From Nemertoderma westbladi (taxonomy: Eukaryota; Xenacoelomorpha; Nemertodermatida; Nemertodermatidae): a stretch of 64,000 nucleotides of DNA. Location: the NCBI GenBank assembly GCA_032718475.1, contig JAUCBJ010007728.1:142707-206706 (forward strand), given 5' to 3'. Positions 1-10,164 of the stretch are shown here, in pieces. Both the position numbers and the translations under genes were made by a program. Each line of letters opens with the position of its first letter. Positions within the stretch are counted from its first letter, which is position 1. The notes under the pieces are model-generated. The model was not told the origin of the DNA. It was given only the letters and a program-made list of their open reading frames with translations, and did no database searches.

Positions 1-424
1 TTCACCTGATTATTTAATTTGGTAAGGTCAACCGTGATGCGAATTTCATCCGGTCGACCGGGTTTGGGGCAAACAACCATGGGATGACACCAATCTGTGG
101 CCCGGTCACCCACCCGTTCAATGATGCCTTTGTCCAACATGTCGTTGAGTTCGGCGTGGGCTTTATCTCTGTACGCGTAGGGTATAGAGCGGGTGGCGTA
201 GATGCAGAAAGGTTTTGCACCTTCCTTGACTTCTATAGTCATAGGGGGACCCAGCATCGGTTTAAGTTGGCCTTTGATGGCAAAGTCGTCACTAAACTCT
301 TCCAGAAGTTTTTGTTTTATTTTTTCTACGAGTTCAGCATCTATGTTAATAGGTGCAACCACTTTATTTTCCTTCACTAAATGGAGTGGTGTGGGGAATT
401 CGTCGTGGACGATGTTGAAGGCTT
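1..424 (-). pseudogene. pol: Element D pol: protease-RT linker and RT N-terminus (partial)
   Basis: A minus-strand reading frame, open from about 424 to the window edge, encodes the start of a Ty3/Gypsy reverse transcriptase. Visible signatures are LEEFSDDFAIKGQLKP, then LDKGIIERV, PMVVCPKPGRPDEIRI and TVDLTKLNNQV. These are the usual lead-in and first RT block of gypsy pol. The YxDD catalytic motif would lie outside the window. The frame differs from the protease frame just upstream, so a single-base shift near 421-426 separates them. In this class PR and RT are normally in one frame, so I treat the shift as damage rather than programmed frameshifting. Confidence 0.75.
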
Positions 425-1369
425 AACAACTGTAAAGGAAAGATAAATATCTTTAATTCCGTCACAAATATAAACCCATTCGTTGTAACGCATGTTTTCA
501 ATCTGTAGAGTTAGTTTTAAACGTCCTATACATTTTATTGGATTGCTGTTTATTGCTTCCAGTGGCTCGTCTAATTCTCTAAGTTTATTTATAGATATAC
601 CGAGGCGATTTAGAATACCGATTCCGCCAGCGGTGACGTCTGCGCCGGTGTCTGCAATGCAAGCGCTTGTTGTTAGCAGTTTCCCCGTACCGGTATGCAC
701 GAATTGTATGGAGATGCGAGGTTTACCGGCCTCCCGGGCTAGTTCGCGTGGTTCGACGCCAATTTTCGCGAGGGAAATCGCACTGGAAGTTGCCTTCTTT
801 GGTTGGCGACATAGATGGGTGAAGTGGCCGATACGTTCGCATTTTTTGCATTCGCGGCCAATGGCTTTACACGGTTTATCTTTCTCGTGAGGCCAAACTC
901 CACCACATTTCCAGCAGCGATTATTGTCTCGTATTTGTGGATGGGGTTTGAATTGTCGACCTTTACTGGAGCTCCGTTGGCTATCTGACTTACTAAAATT
1001 ACGCCCTCGGTTCTGAGGTTTAACTGCGTTAACTTTGTATGTCAGTCGTTGATCTTCCCGAACAGCCAGCTCCCGATTACGGCAAAAATCGACAGTTTCA
1101 TCGCGGGATAGGGCAGGCCTTTTACCCAAAAGTTCCTGGCGTACCTCCTCATCCCGTATACCGCAAACTATTAAAGTGGAGATCCAGTCCTCCTTTGTCA
1201 TAACTTCGATGTTTGCGTCATCCACCAGTTCGCACAACTGAATGTAGTAATCGTCGAACGACTGTTTGTCTTCCTGTTTAGTCCGTACCAGTTTGTAGCG
1301 GTCTACAGTTATATTCTGTTGTGCGCGGAGGTGTTCCCGTATTTTTACGAGGATTTCGTCCGTTGACAG
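377..1369 (-). pseudogene. gag-pro: Element D gag C-terminus, zinc knuckles and aspartic protease
   Basis: This frame is open from just after a TGA at 1370-1372 and is the same frame as the upstream gag ORF. It carries two nucleocapsid-type zinc motifs, CWKCGGVWPHEKDKPC (irregular) and CKKCERIGHFTHLC (CX2CX4HX4C). A retropepsin follows with the catalytic triplet in IADTGADVT. The first ATG is at 1237, but the start is better read as continuation of gag across the stop, because the preceding residues (LVKIREHLRAQQ, SFDDYYIQLCEL) are gag-like. The frame then runs into a meaningless tail before stopping at 377, which marks the shift to the RT frame. Confidence 0.72.
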
Positions 1370-2026
1370 TCAGGTATCTTGAGGAATTTTGACAGCATAA
1401 TGCATCCGGTTCAGGAAATCAGGGCTGCAGTATGAAAAGAACGTTGCCACCTGATCTTCCATAGGTTTGCTGTCGAGTTTTGTCACCCGGGCATAATTGC
1501 GCCATGTTGTCTCCCACCGTTTAAATGTTTTGTAGGAAACGTCGTCCTCGATAATGTTTCGCGGGTGTACAGTGAGTTTGATTGCCTCGCGGTCTTTGGG
1601 ACGTCTGGAGCTTCCGTGCGTTGCCGATCCCGGGCCCGCAACTGCTATTACGTCGCGCTCTTCCCGCAATCCCTCAAGTAAATGCTGTTGGTTTTGATCG
1701 ACGAGGTAGAGGAGTTGTCTGTGCTCTTCCGCCCGTTCTCGTCGTTCAACCCGCTGTTCTTCCATTCGTTTAGCATCCTGGTCGACAAAGTGCGCGAGGA
1801 GTTTAGCTAAATCGGAACCTCCGACTTCTCCGGTTTGTTCAGGTTCTGATTCTGCTCCTTCTACGAACTTTAGCAACCGTTTTCTAAGAACCGTTGTTGC
1901 CATTCTGTGGCTGTACTTAATTCCGGCATTTGCGAGGTGTGCTTTAATAGTCGCCCGGTCAAGGTGTTCTATCGAAGCTGGATCAATTTCCCACATTTCA
2001 TCCTGGGTTGGGAGTTCGTCCATCAC
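1370..2026 (-). pseudogene. gag: Element D gag N-terminal part, ended by an in-frame TGA
   Basis: The 218-residue ORF begins MMDELPTQDEMWEIDP. It has an N-terminal SAP-like stretch (IKAHLANAGIKYSHRMATTVLRKRLLKF), a charged Arg/Glu helix (residues about 85-115) and a capsid-like segment (FKRWETTWRNYARVTKLDS). It stops at TGA CTG in the middle of capsid, and the same frame stays open for another 330 codons. The TGA-C context resembles leaky stops in some retroelements, but a simple nonsense mutation is equally possible. ATG at 2026 is the first in frame. Confidence 0.7.
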
Positions 2027-2396
2027 GCAAATTAAATAGGCCTATGTTTTTTTAATATATGAAATTTCAAATTATTAATTAGCAAGCAAATAACGTCAGA
2101 ACGTGCAGACGTACAGTCGATCGATGATCGATCGGTGATATTGCAGTGCAGTTTATTGCGTAAGTTCAAGCGCAGCGCGGTACTGGTACTGCGCCTATCT
2201 CACTGCGCCATGGTATGTCCGGCTGTCCGGTACATAGCCAGACAACTGTAGCCTGTAGGCTGAGGTAAAAATGGATGCTGGAGCGACACAACCGGTCCGT
2301 ATAATATAAGCAGAATGCCAGCAAGATATGTAGGCCCGTGCCATAGACAGTAAGGGGGAATAATGAAATAGGCCTATACTGTATATATCCATACCA
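2027..2396 (-). repeat. Probable 5' LTR and leader of element D
   Basis: No ORF. On the minus strand it begins TGGTATGGATATATACAG at 2396, next to satellite, as an LTR starting with TG would. AATAAA lies at 2157-2152 (minus) and a TATATT-rich stretch precedes it. A perfect 8-bp-arm palindrome with a central G (CGATCGATGATCGATCG) is at 2118-2134. The LTR/leader boundary and primer-binding site could not be fixed, because no second LTR is in the window. Confidence 0.4.
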
Positions 2397-3146
2397 ATAT
2401 GTGGCTGTCTGAGTGGAGCGATAAGTAGCCTATCTCCTTGTTAATATTGTTGTGTTCTAGAATATTTATTATAGTTTCATCGTATTGCCAAAGTGACTAG
2501 AGCTGAAGTTGACTCATAATACAATAATTCACCTCAAATATCTCAGCTATTTCATGAACATAATGAAGTATTAAAGCCATCTCGAAATCCTTGGTGTTTT
2601 TCTGCAATAATTTATCAGAATATCCTCTGTTTTTTTACAAAAACCATATCGATTTTCATATTTATAACTTCTAACCCACTCCAAGAGATAGAGAATCTTA
2701 GATGAATGTCACAAGAACAGGTAACACTTACATTTATAGAAGTAATCAGCTGTTATTTGCTACGTCTTTCCGCTGAGGATGAATGCATTTTGATTGTGTC
2801 AGAACACCCCCTATCTGTGGTTGTATGAGTGGAGAGATAAGTAGCCTAACTCCCTATTAATATTGTTGTGTTCTAGAATATTTTTAATAGTTTCATCGTA
2901 TTGCCAAAGTGACTGGAGCTAAAGTTATTATGTAATGCAATAATTCACCTCAAATATCTCAGCTATTTCATGAACATAATGAAGTATTAAAGCCATCTCG
3001 AAATCCTTGGTGTTTATCTGCAATAATTTATCAGAATATCCTCTGTTTTTTTACAAAAACCATATCGATTTTCATATTTATAACTTCTAACCCACTCCAA
3101 GAGATAGAGAATCTTAAATGAAAGTCACAAGAACAGGTAACACTTA
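2397..3146 (+). repeat. Left satellite block, about 1.8 monomers of the ~415-bp satellite
   Basis: Two successive copies of the monomer that fills 34033-55981, in the same orientation. Landmarks are ATCTCAGCTATTTCATGAAC, GTTCTAGAATATTT and GAACAGGTAACACTTA. Both copies have CCATCTCGAAATCCTTGG where the right-hand array has CCATGTCAAAATCATTGG, so they are a diverged variant. The block is cut on the left by element D and on the right, after GGTAACACTTA, by the LTR of element A. Confidence 0.93.
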
Positions 3147-4249
3147 TGTAAGGTCCAGATCCTAGTAACGATGTATCTTACTATGAGACTCTAGTAATGT
3201 ATACGGGCTCGTACAGTATCTGACAACAAATCCCAGTCCAGGATATCTAAACAAACAGATACAATACACAAACGACTACTGGCGAGGAACAGAGCCTAGT
3301 ATCTATTCTATGTACGTGAGCGGGTCTAATGCCTACGTACTAGACAAAAGGATACCTGTCCTCTAACCGGTGAGGCAGATGTACAGTTACAGTAACAGAC
3401 CAAACTCACAGGAAAACAATCCCCGCGCAGCGAATCCTAACTATCACTGACAGTCCTAAATACAGTAACTTGCCGCGGTGTGATTTATATGGTTTATATA
3501 CGAGCTAGTGGGTTAACAGACCTAGCGTAACAACACTGATTCTGTCCTAAATCAGTCGAAAAGGGGTCGTGCCTAATGTAACAATAACTGATCCCCCTGT
3601 ACGAAATCAGTCTAAAGGGTCAGGCCTAAATGTAACAATACTGCTGAACAGGAACCAACAGTTTAATAACGAAAATGAAATACTCTCTCTTGCCGCAACT
3701 AAATATCAGATCCTAATTTTATAAATACAGATAATTTCTGCCTAAAGTAATGTATAGTGCGCTATAGCTAGTAGAACTCTAAGGGCGAATATGTTTTAGG
3801 GCGTGTGTGTGTGGGTGTGTTACAAATAAAACAATTTCGTGTATTTCCTTTTACTAGGTTTTAGTGATTTTCTGACCGAAATGATACCGTGCGCTAGCTA
3901 CTAAAATAAACCAGTCGCGTTTTGTAGAACTTTATACTCACAAATGACGTCAAAGCTCTCTCCTTCCTATCCACAACACAATGGGCAACCACGGTGTTAG
4001 TAACTACACCCGTGATCGGCACTAATACCAGATTCTGGTTGTAAGATAAGAAATAGGGGTTAATCGCTACCGTACGTTAGCTGATCTGGTATACAAATTT
4101 GATTCTAGAACTTTGTTGCCGCGGTAGTTAGCAGCAATACCTATCAGTACGTGGCAAGGCGCGGTAGGATATTAATAAACCTCCCTAGGCCAAGCAGTGT
4201 GCCGGTAGCAGAAATGCTCCTTGCCTGATCAAATAGCTAACTCCAGACA

Positions 4250-4448
4250 GGGGGGGGGGGGGGGTACTAATGTACGTTCTACAAAGCGAACCGGTACCAA
4301 ACAGTCAGTACTACGAATCACTAAATTATGGAACATATGCTGTCCGTACCTATGTACTCGCGTACTGACGAATGGCAATAGTTCGCACCTGTATGTAGGA
4401 AGAACAGGTTAACCCAGGGGTTCGTAGGACATAATAAAGGGGGGGGGG
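4250..4448. repeat. Two poly-G tracts inside the LTR of element A
   Basis: A 15-base G run lies at 4250-4264 and a 10-base run at 4439-4448. In the element's sense strand these are C runs. The 3' LTR of element B has a G-rich GGGGGGGAGGGAGAGAGAG stretch near 33006. Run lengths like these are prone to sequencing and replication error. Confidence 0.85.
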
Positions 4449-4917
4449 TGTTTCTGTCTGAATATAATTATTTGATCCTAAATTTGCGGCGTCCAGGACG
4501 GCGTCACGCTTACCCTGATCTATAGGTCTTACGGCGGGCAAGGGCATCGAACAAAGTCTTACCTTTCTCACAAAGCGGGCGCTGCATGGCAAGTAGAGTA
4601 TTTCGAAGGGCAAAGGGGGTGCGCGGTCAATCCAATGTCGGCGCTAGCGTGTTGTGGACATCCTTTCCCTGCGTTACTGACGGCCTAACGGTCTAGGCTG
4701 CCATCTTCCCGATGTTTGGCTGTCCCAAAGTTGGACCAAAAGAAAACATGTTCAGGAATTTGCAGTATATTTACAGTTTTACAAAGGATTTATCAAACAA
4801 AGTTTCAACAAGAAACCAAATAAACTAATAACAATTTACTAAAGATAGATGATCTAAAAGGGGTAACGAGGCAGTAAGAAGGGTGGTTTTTTACAAGAAG
4901 TGATAACCGAAGGCAAA

Positions 4918-4934
4918 CCGGCCTTTTATACTAA
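4918..4934 (-). promoter_or_regulatory. TATA box of the element A LTR
   Basis: The minus strand reads TTTAGTATAAAAGGCCGG, with GCCAATCA CCAAT-type boxes upstream in the two U3 repeats. Position within the LTR matches the CTATATAAAG box in element B. Inferred pol II promoter. Confidence 0.6.
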
Positions 4935-4941
4935 ATATCAC

Positions 4942-5160
4942 ACATGGAAACCAAACATAATTTTCCACATCTTCACATTTGAGCAATAAAGTGCTTTGTG
5001 CCCTATGATTGGCCCAGCTCATCGTTCAACGCAATCCGGCCCTTGCACTAATCTGGGACATGGAATCCTAACAGAATTTTCCATTGCCTCACATTTGAGC
5101 AATAAGATAATTTATGCCCCATGATTGGCCTGGCTCATCTTTCGCTACGTTGTACGCTTC
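4942..5160 (-). repeat. 116-bp tandem duplication in U3 of the element A LTR
   Basis: Two diverged copies are offset by 116 bp. They share CACATTTGAGCAATAA, ATGATTGGCC and ACATGGAA(A/T)CC. Each carries an inverted CCAAT box (ATTGGCC), so the promoter-proximal region has a doubled CCAAT module, a common form of U3 enhancer repeat. Confidence 0.75.
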
Positions 5161-5211
5161 TCATTGGTCCGCCAATTAGCACCAAATGAAATTAAATGGC
5201 CCCAAAATACA

Positions 5212-5303
5212 AATTTCCCGACCGGGATTCGAACTCGTAACGAGTTCGAATCCCGGTCTGTAATGTAACCAACGCCTTAACCATCTGACCACTACGCCAC
5301 GAG
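5212..5303 (-). other. tRNA-like segment with perfect 18-bp inverted repeat, just upstream of the A 3' LTR
   Basis: The minus strand contains an A-box (TGGCGTAGTGG), GGTTAAGGCG and a B-box (GAGTTCGAATCC), in tRNA order with a long insert like a type II variable arm. The arms 5220-5237 and 5241-5258 are exact inverted copies around TAA, so the T-arm sequence is present in both directions. It ends about 9 bp before the LTR start. Element B has a different tRNA-like segment in the same place. It does not fold as a clean tRNA, so I call it tRNA-derived, not a tRNA gene. Confidence 0.6.
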
Positions 5304-5451
5304 AGTACCTAAGGGTTTTATGTGTACAAATATGAATAGGCAATATTACATTACTGTAACTTAATCAAAATGCGTCGGATTTTCGAAAGTTTTTACGTTA
5401 AAGTTAAACTACAAATGCTACCTTATAGTGAAATAATTCATCACCGCTCCA

Positions 5452-5478
5452 TGAAAACAGTAAGTAAGACTGTTTTCA
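5452..5478 (-). other. Hairpin in the 3' UTR of element A, conserved in B
   Basis: Perfect 10-bp inverted repeat TGAAAACAGT / ACTGTTTTCA with a 7-base loop. Followed on the element's sense strand by TGGAGCGGT, which also follows the TGAAAAC/GTTTTCA hairpin of element B (32078-32118). The flanks are otherwise poorly conserved, so the structure itself may be selected. Confidence 0.6.
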
Positions 5479-5642
5479 CCAATCGAAATATAAAATATTT
5501 ACAAACTACTTCTAAATCTACTGGTAGGGCCTAAAATATAAAATATAATCACTATCTAATTATTGCATACTTAATATTGCAGATACGGCATAAATACATA
5601 CGTACATACATACAAATCGTACAGATCAGAATCGTACAAATC

Positions 5643-5662
5643 GGTAGGCTCGCAAGCCTTCC
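5643..5662 (-). repeat. 20-bp palindrome, noncoding copy after A ORF3
   Basis: GGTAGGCTCGCAAGCCTTCC on the plus strand, 14 bp beyond the ORF3 stop. Its counterpart in B is at 31297-31316, also just after the ORF3 stop. Confidence 0.9.
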
Positions 5663-5675
5663 TTCCACTCGCTTT

Positions 5676-6851
5676 CTATTCCTTCGCTGAGCGGGCTCGT
5701 CCACGTCCTCTAGTGCGATTGGGGGGTGGTCGAGGTCGAACTGGGCTCGGACTTTGGCGTCGAGTCGTCGGTGGTTCCAAAACGCTAGGAAAGGGAACGA
5801 CGGGAGTTTCGCACATCCGCCGTGCGCTCAATCCTCTAAATCCTCGTCCGATTCCAACTGTCGGCTTAACATCGGATCTAGTCTCTACAACGCTAGGAGG
5901 AAGTCGAAAGGGTAGGACCGTTCCGTCCGTTGACACCTCGCTCTCTGACGTCGTTTGAATCCTAATGGGTTCAGTCAAAGCGTATCCTGTCCCTCCGCGT
6001 GGTTCTCTAGCAAGGGAAACCGTGCCCCGAGTCATCCGGATTTGCGACTTCGATGTCGTCCTCTCGGCGACATTTACTATCTTCTTAATCTCTTGTCCGG
6101 CCTTCTGGGCTTTGAGTATACGAAATTGCTGATCATCCTGTGGGTGACGCGTCTTCTCTGCTAACGGCGTGGCCTTGAAGCCAGTCTCACGCAAAACGTC
6201 GGTCTCGTCCGGAATGCACGAGGTTACGCGTTTGTGATAAAATGCGCTCCAGTATGCCCAAGCTATCGAATGCCAGGCTCCTCGATTCCGCTGTTCAACT
6301 CGCAGTTTATCGAATTCTCCGGCGGTAATCTTGTTCACCACAGTTTGAAAGTTCCAAGTATTCTTGTTGTCGGGGTGCACTTGTAAGAAATAGTCCCGCA
6401 CAATTTTGAATCCACTGTCCAACGGCAATATATCCAATACCTCCAACAATTCATCATACTGAGGCATAGCCGATACATATCCTTCCTTTGACATTATGAG
6501 AGGGTTTACGGCCCAAAATCCCAAATGTGCTCTCATAGGGAAGCGGCGTCGCTGCGTCGATACATGCTCGTCTGCTAGATCCTCCCAATGGTCGAATAAT
6601 TGTCGAACGATTTTAACTGACATGTGCTCATAGGGGACGTCTCTAAGTTGACATTCGGATGCCCTATGGCCCTTAATATTACAATAAGTACACTGCGCCA
6701 CGAAACGCCAGCAAGTGTAGAAAGTGTGCGAACGTGATCCCCGCACCAGTTGCATACTAAATCCGGTAGAGATATGTGCTTCGCTCCGCACTTCTTTGCG
6801 TGATGGCCAGTTGCTCCGCATCTGCCACAAATAGTGTTGGCAGGATACCAA
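5676..6851 (-). pseudogene. Element A ORF3, C-terminal part (zinc knuckle and basic tail)
   Basis: This piece matches residues about 880-1240 of element B ORF3. Its first ~45 residues are out of frame and meaningless. The homologous text starts at SHTFYTCWRF, after a one-base loss near 6735-6740 relative to B. It then carries a CCHC knuckle (CTYCNIKGHRASEC), a conserved block with RRRFPMRAHLGFWAVNP and HPDNKNTWNFQ, and a basic Pro/Arg-rich tail ending RTRGRGRARSAKE. No catalytic motif is visible here. The tail would suit nucleic-acid binding. The knuckles upstream of the shift lie in a second frame (minus, 6871-6740), where CGRCGATGHHAKKC can be read. Confidence 0.75.
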
Positions 6852-7093
6852 ACTCGCTCATAGATGAGATCTCAGATGGGGCGAGCGCTACCGTCCACGT
6901 GATAATTCTCATCATCTGGGTCAGTCGGTATGTTCGTCTCTGTAGGTTGTACACAAACCATGGCGTCTCTTTTCTCCAACTCGCGTATCTCAGTTCGCGT
7001 CTTCCTCGGAAGGTTCTCCTCTATCTCTATGAGTTGCCATAACGGTTCGTCTATTAGCGCCAACTCGGTCGGATCCACATCGTCATGATGGGC

Positions 7094-7113
7094 GGTAGGC
7101 TCGCGAGCCTTCC
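7094..7113 (-). repeat. 20-bp palindrome inside A ORF3, second frame
   Basis: Read in the sense strand it encodes WKAREPT, a different frame from the GRLASLP copies. The aligned place in B (29861-29881) has a decayed GACGCGCGCGCCTA form. Confidence 0.9.
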
Positions 7114-8642
7114 AGGATCCTTCCGGGCGTTCGAATTCCGCGTGGCGTTCCCCGTCGTAGGGTACTAACGTTAACATCGACGGTATGTCGACTAGACTTC
7201 CCGCGTGAGTGAGATAGACGTCCCTGAAAACGCTAAGTCCCGCTCGCGTGAAAACTTCGCAGTGCGCATCGGTGTTATAAAAGGGTTGGAGAAATCGTCG
7301 GAATACATCAGTATGCGTCCTTCCTCCATCGTAAAAGGTATGTCCTTCGCCAAGACATAACGGGTGTCGCTTTAGGGTTCTGGATACTACGTCCGCGATG
7401 AAACAAACGTTAACCGAAGATTCTATCGCTAAATAGTATTGCAAGATTATCCGCGGAGGTGAAGTAATCGCCCAATACACGCAACCTCGCCACTTCAACT
7501 GTGACTCAAACTCGTTTACGCTGGGGATATCTCCCTCTCCGTATACGTCCGTGTATTTGTTCCTCTTACTCTCCTTGTAATCCCAACTGAACATTAGATA
7601 TGAGATATAACCCGTCCCAGTTTTTAGCGTGTTATACTCCCTAAAATATCCTTGCTCAATAGCCCAAAGCAACAATAATGGTCTAGTATCCACGTATGGC
7701 GTAGGCAATCGGTCCTCTTCCGTGGGCATCCCTGCAAAGTCGCTAATAAGGTCATCCCGTACACCGGATCCGATCTTGACGATGCTCTTATCCAACACAA
7801 CGTCTCGCACGGCCTTTGGCAACATCCTAGCTTCTATGCTACAAGCCAGGTCCATGGATTTAACTATCCGTTTTATCATCGCGTGTCTTTGCGTCGTTCC
7901 TTCCGGCATAGGCATCTTCCCATCACTCCTCTGTCGGCTGAAGACATGTAACACGCCATCTGGTGCTCTAATCTGTATAGTCTTTGAAGTGAGGCTTTGC
8001 TGATGGCTTCCTCCTTCATTATCGTAAAACATATAACCATTCTCTTTCAGAGATCGGCTAGTCACATCCCAATCGTCGAGTAAATCGTCGGTAGGGTTCC
8101 AAATTCTCCCAATCGACTTTTCATCATCGAAACTAATAGGTTTACCGGTCCAATTGGTCGCGATATCGGTGTCGGTCTCAAACGTTCCAACTCCGATCCA
8201 TAATCGAATCGTTTTCGTCAGATATCCTCGCAAGATACAAGGTGCGATATCCGTCCCCGCGCGATCCACTTCCTTAAAGTCCGTAATATGTGGAGGCACG
8301 TTGCGTACGATTTTTTGAACTATTACTTTACGCAACTCGGCTGATTCTAACACATCACCGAAGGTAACCGATGGGAGGAAATCCAGGTTCGAGATGATCT
8401 CCGGGTGTTCAACTATAGGGATCTCGTAAGTTGTCTCCTTCCGGGTCGGTATACTAATAGGAAAACTAGTTGGTCTCGCAACCGGTACTATCGCTCCAGT
8501 GGAATGGGGCTGAGGTTCTCGCGTCATCTCGACATGAGGTATCTGTAGTCTCTGCGACAAACGCTGAGCAAAGGTGATACTATCGAAGAGCTCGGGTGTC
8601 ATCTCCTTGGGTTCGGTTTGATCGTGGGATATCCAATAGAAT

Positions 8643-8662
8643 GGTAGGCTCGCGAGCCTTCC
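8643..8662 (-). repeat. 20-bp palindrome inside A ORF3, GRLASLP frame
   Basis: Encodes GGRLASLPF. The aligned copy in B is at 28322-28341 (GGRLASLPC). Confidence 0.92.
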
Positions 8663-9472
8663 GCCGAACTCCTCGATCTCACCTTTCTCGTACGCCTTGT
8701 ATGCCCTGTAGAGGCTCAAAGCTTCCCATTTCTCTTGTGTCGACTTATTAGACTCGTCCACTACCATGCTGTAGACGTCTGGTTCGACTAATTTGGGTTC
8801 GTAAATAACGATCTCACCCGCGTTCGGTCCACTCATTTTAAACGAATGATACGGATTTGTCAAAGGGTATCCGCCTTCTTGGTAACGTAGACTTTGGTGG
8901 TGTGAACATCGCACTAATATCGGCTCGGGGTTCTCCGAGTTCAACCGCATAGGAATCGCGTTGTCTTGCTCGCGCATACACGCTCCACATTTATAAAACA
9001 GTTTGTATATGGAGAACGCGTCCTTGGTCTCTGGATCCGCACCTCGAGCGCGTCTATAAAGATGCATTCCTTCAAATTCGTCTCTAGCTGCAGGTAAGGG
9101 TTCGTTTACTGTCAAATATTGCAGCGTATGATACAATCGGCATATTTCGGTGTCTGGATCCTCGCAAATGTCGCTAGCGTCGCATAACGCATCGTAGGGA
9201 TATAACGCATTGAACTCCGCGCGTAATTCCTCCGTCCTTTTGTTGTATGCATCCAACCGCTGTCGCGTAACATTCGGGTCCGCCTTGGATTTAGCGAGCT
9301 TGGCTGTACTCCTAGCCATACTCTCCACTCCAAACACACTAAAGTTTTTAGCTCCATAACGATTGAATGGCGCCTGGTGCTCTTGTTCTTGCGTAAACCC
9401 TTGACGTAACTCTTTATACATCTTCTCCATCGTATACGAATATATATGTGGTTACATATCGTTACGTTTCTA

Positions 9473-9669
9473 CTAGATGAAGCACAAAATAGAGGTTAGA
9501 TGTGACGTGACTTAGAGTTTGTCGGCTTTTGGCTCAACTCTGCTCTAAACCCCAACCCATTTGCCTAATGATTTCGGGTTCGCGTGATTTTGCACTGGCT
9601 CCTAATCCAAAAAATGTGCCGATAAAAAACGAATTCCGGGTAAACTAGCCGCGAGTCTAAAATACTCAC
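9473..9669 (-). promoter_or_regulatory. Putative short intron (about 197 nt) ahead of A ORF3
   Basis: Donor AAG|GTGAGT, branch point ATCTAACC, pyrimidine-rich CTCTATTTTGTGCTTCATC, acceptor TAG. B has GTGAGTATTTTAGACTC at the donor and CTAACT...CCCTCTAG at the acceptor. The ORF3 message may also use an upstream donor. Confidence 0.5.
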
Positions 9670-9792
9670 CTTTTAATTTCCCACGCTACATTTCCCAAGA
9701 AAAATAGTGCAGTTGAGAATTAATTGGTCTAAATAATAGTAGACACGACTACGTAGAACAAGGCCGATTTTCTTTTCCAAAAAAAATTTATC

Positions 9793-9812
9793 GGTAGGCT
9801 CGCAAGCCTTCC
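9793..9812 (-). repeat. 20-bp palindrome in the A pol-ORF3 spacer
   Basis: Noncoding copy GGTAGGCTCGCAAGCCTTCC. The counterpart in B is at 27171-27190. Confidence 0.92.
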
Positions 9813-10164
9813 ATCCGCTCTTGTCCTCCCCAATTTTAATTTTTATCTAGCTGTATTCTAGAATTTGCTTTTACTGGAGAATCGTTTTTCTTAAATTTAA
9901 ATCCAAATAAATGGATTTATTTAATAATTTTTGAAAATTGTCTCACTTGTGGGTTCCAAGTGGAATTCCATTCCTACTGTACACACAATCCCACTCCTAT
10001 GTGATACATAAGGGTACTACCCTCCATGTTCACGTATAAAGACAATGGAATTCCACCGCTGTCTCTATCTACAGTGAAGAGGATTACAAATGCACGTACA
10101 GTAATACAAATACAAATAACTAAAATACAGTAGGTCTATGTGGTGGCCAATCAAGGTCCCACAT

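Larger units (their letters stand above)
1..2396 (-). mobile_element. Element D: 5' half of a Ty3/Gypsy-like LTR retrotransposon, truncated by the window edge
   Basis: Read on the minus strand it runs from an LTR-like segment next to satellite DNA (2396), through gag, zinc knuckles and an aspartic protease, into the start of a reverse transcriptase that leaves the window at base 1. The order gag-NC-PR-RT and the RT text (LDKGIIE, PMVVCPKPGRP, RITVDLTKLN) are typical of metazoan Ty3/Gypsy pol, unlike the BEL/Pao elements in the rest of the window. One in-frame stop and one frameshift make it a probable dead copy. Confidence 0.8.
3147..5211 (-). repeat. 3' LTR of element A (~2.07 kb)
   Basis: On the minus strand it starts TGTATTTTGGGG at 5211 and would end GGATCTGGACCTTACA at 3147, so it is bounded TGTA...TACA like the other LTRs here. 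It matches the LTR of element B in patches: ACCAATGAGA near the start, the GGGACAG block after the promoter, and the block around GCGCAGCGAATCC and ACCGCGGTGTGATTTATATGG at about 3425-3495 (plus coordinates), then TAACCGGTGAGGCAG at about 3366. It holds CCAAT boxes, a TATA box and poly-G tracts. The distal end near 3147 is assigned from the TG/CA rule and the satellite junction, not from a second LTR. Confidence 0.7.
5304..5675 (-). other. 3' UTR of element A between ORF3 and the tRNA-like segment
   Basis: AT-rich, no ORF. Contains the 20-bp palindrome at 5643-5662 and the hairpin at 5452-5478. Nothing else recognised. Confidence 0.6.
6872..9430 (-). pseudogene. Element A ORF3, N-terminal and exonuclease-like part
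   Basis: 852 residues, homologous along its length to element B ORF3. I see an N-terminal helical region, a possible zinc site (CGACMREQ ... RCSHH), then a DEDD-type exonuclease pattern: Exo I YMFYDNEGG (D-N-E at 8023-8015), Exo II KIGSGVRDDLISDFAG followed by VDTRPLLLL, and Exo III QYYLAIESS, where the usual Asp is Glu. It lacks a signal peptide or membrane helix, unlike an env protein. ATG at 9430 matches the start in B. A TGA at 6872-6874, where B has GGA, ends it before the zinc knuckles. Function is inferred from motifs only. Confidence 0.7.
9431..10164 (-). other. Spacer between pol and ORF3 of element A, with probable intron
   Basis: No ORF. On the minus strand it has a donor-like AAGGTGAGT at 9672-9664, a CTAAC branch point near 9497, a pyrimidine tract and an acceptor AG at 9474-9473, 42 bases before the ORF3 ATG. 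Element B keeps the same branch point and acceptor. The ACCCTTAT at 10015-10008 (minus) is the uninterrupted version of the site where B carries the foldback MITE. Confidence 0.55.

Noticed and set aside
4221-4613. Short ORFs across the poly-G tracts in the LTR of A
   Set aside because: They depend on homopolymer runs and have no counterpart in the LTR of B.
5212-5303. A functional host tRNA gene
   Set aside because: A and B boxes are present, but the acceptor and T-stems do not pair and the anticodon arm is unclear. It is part of the retroelement.
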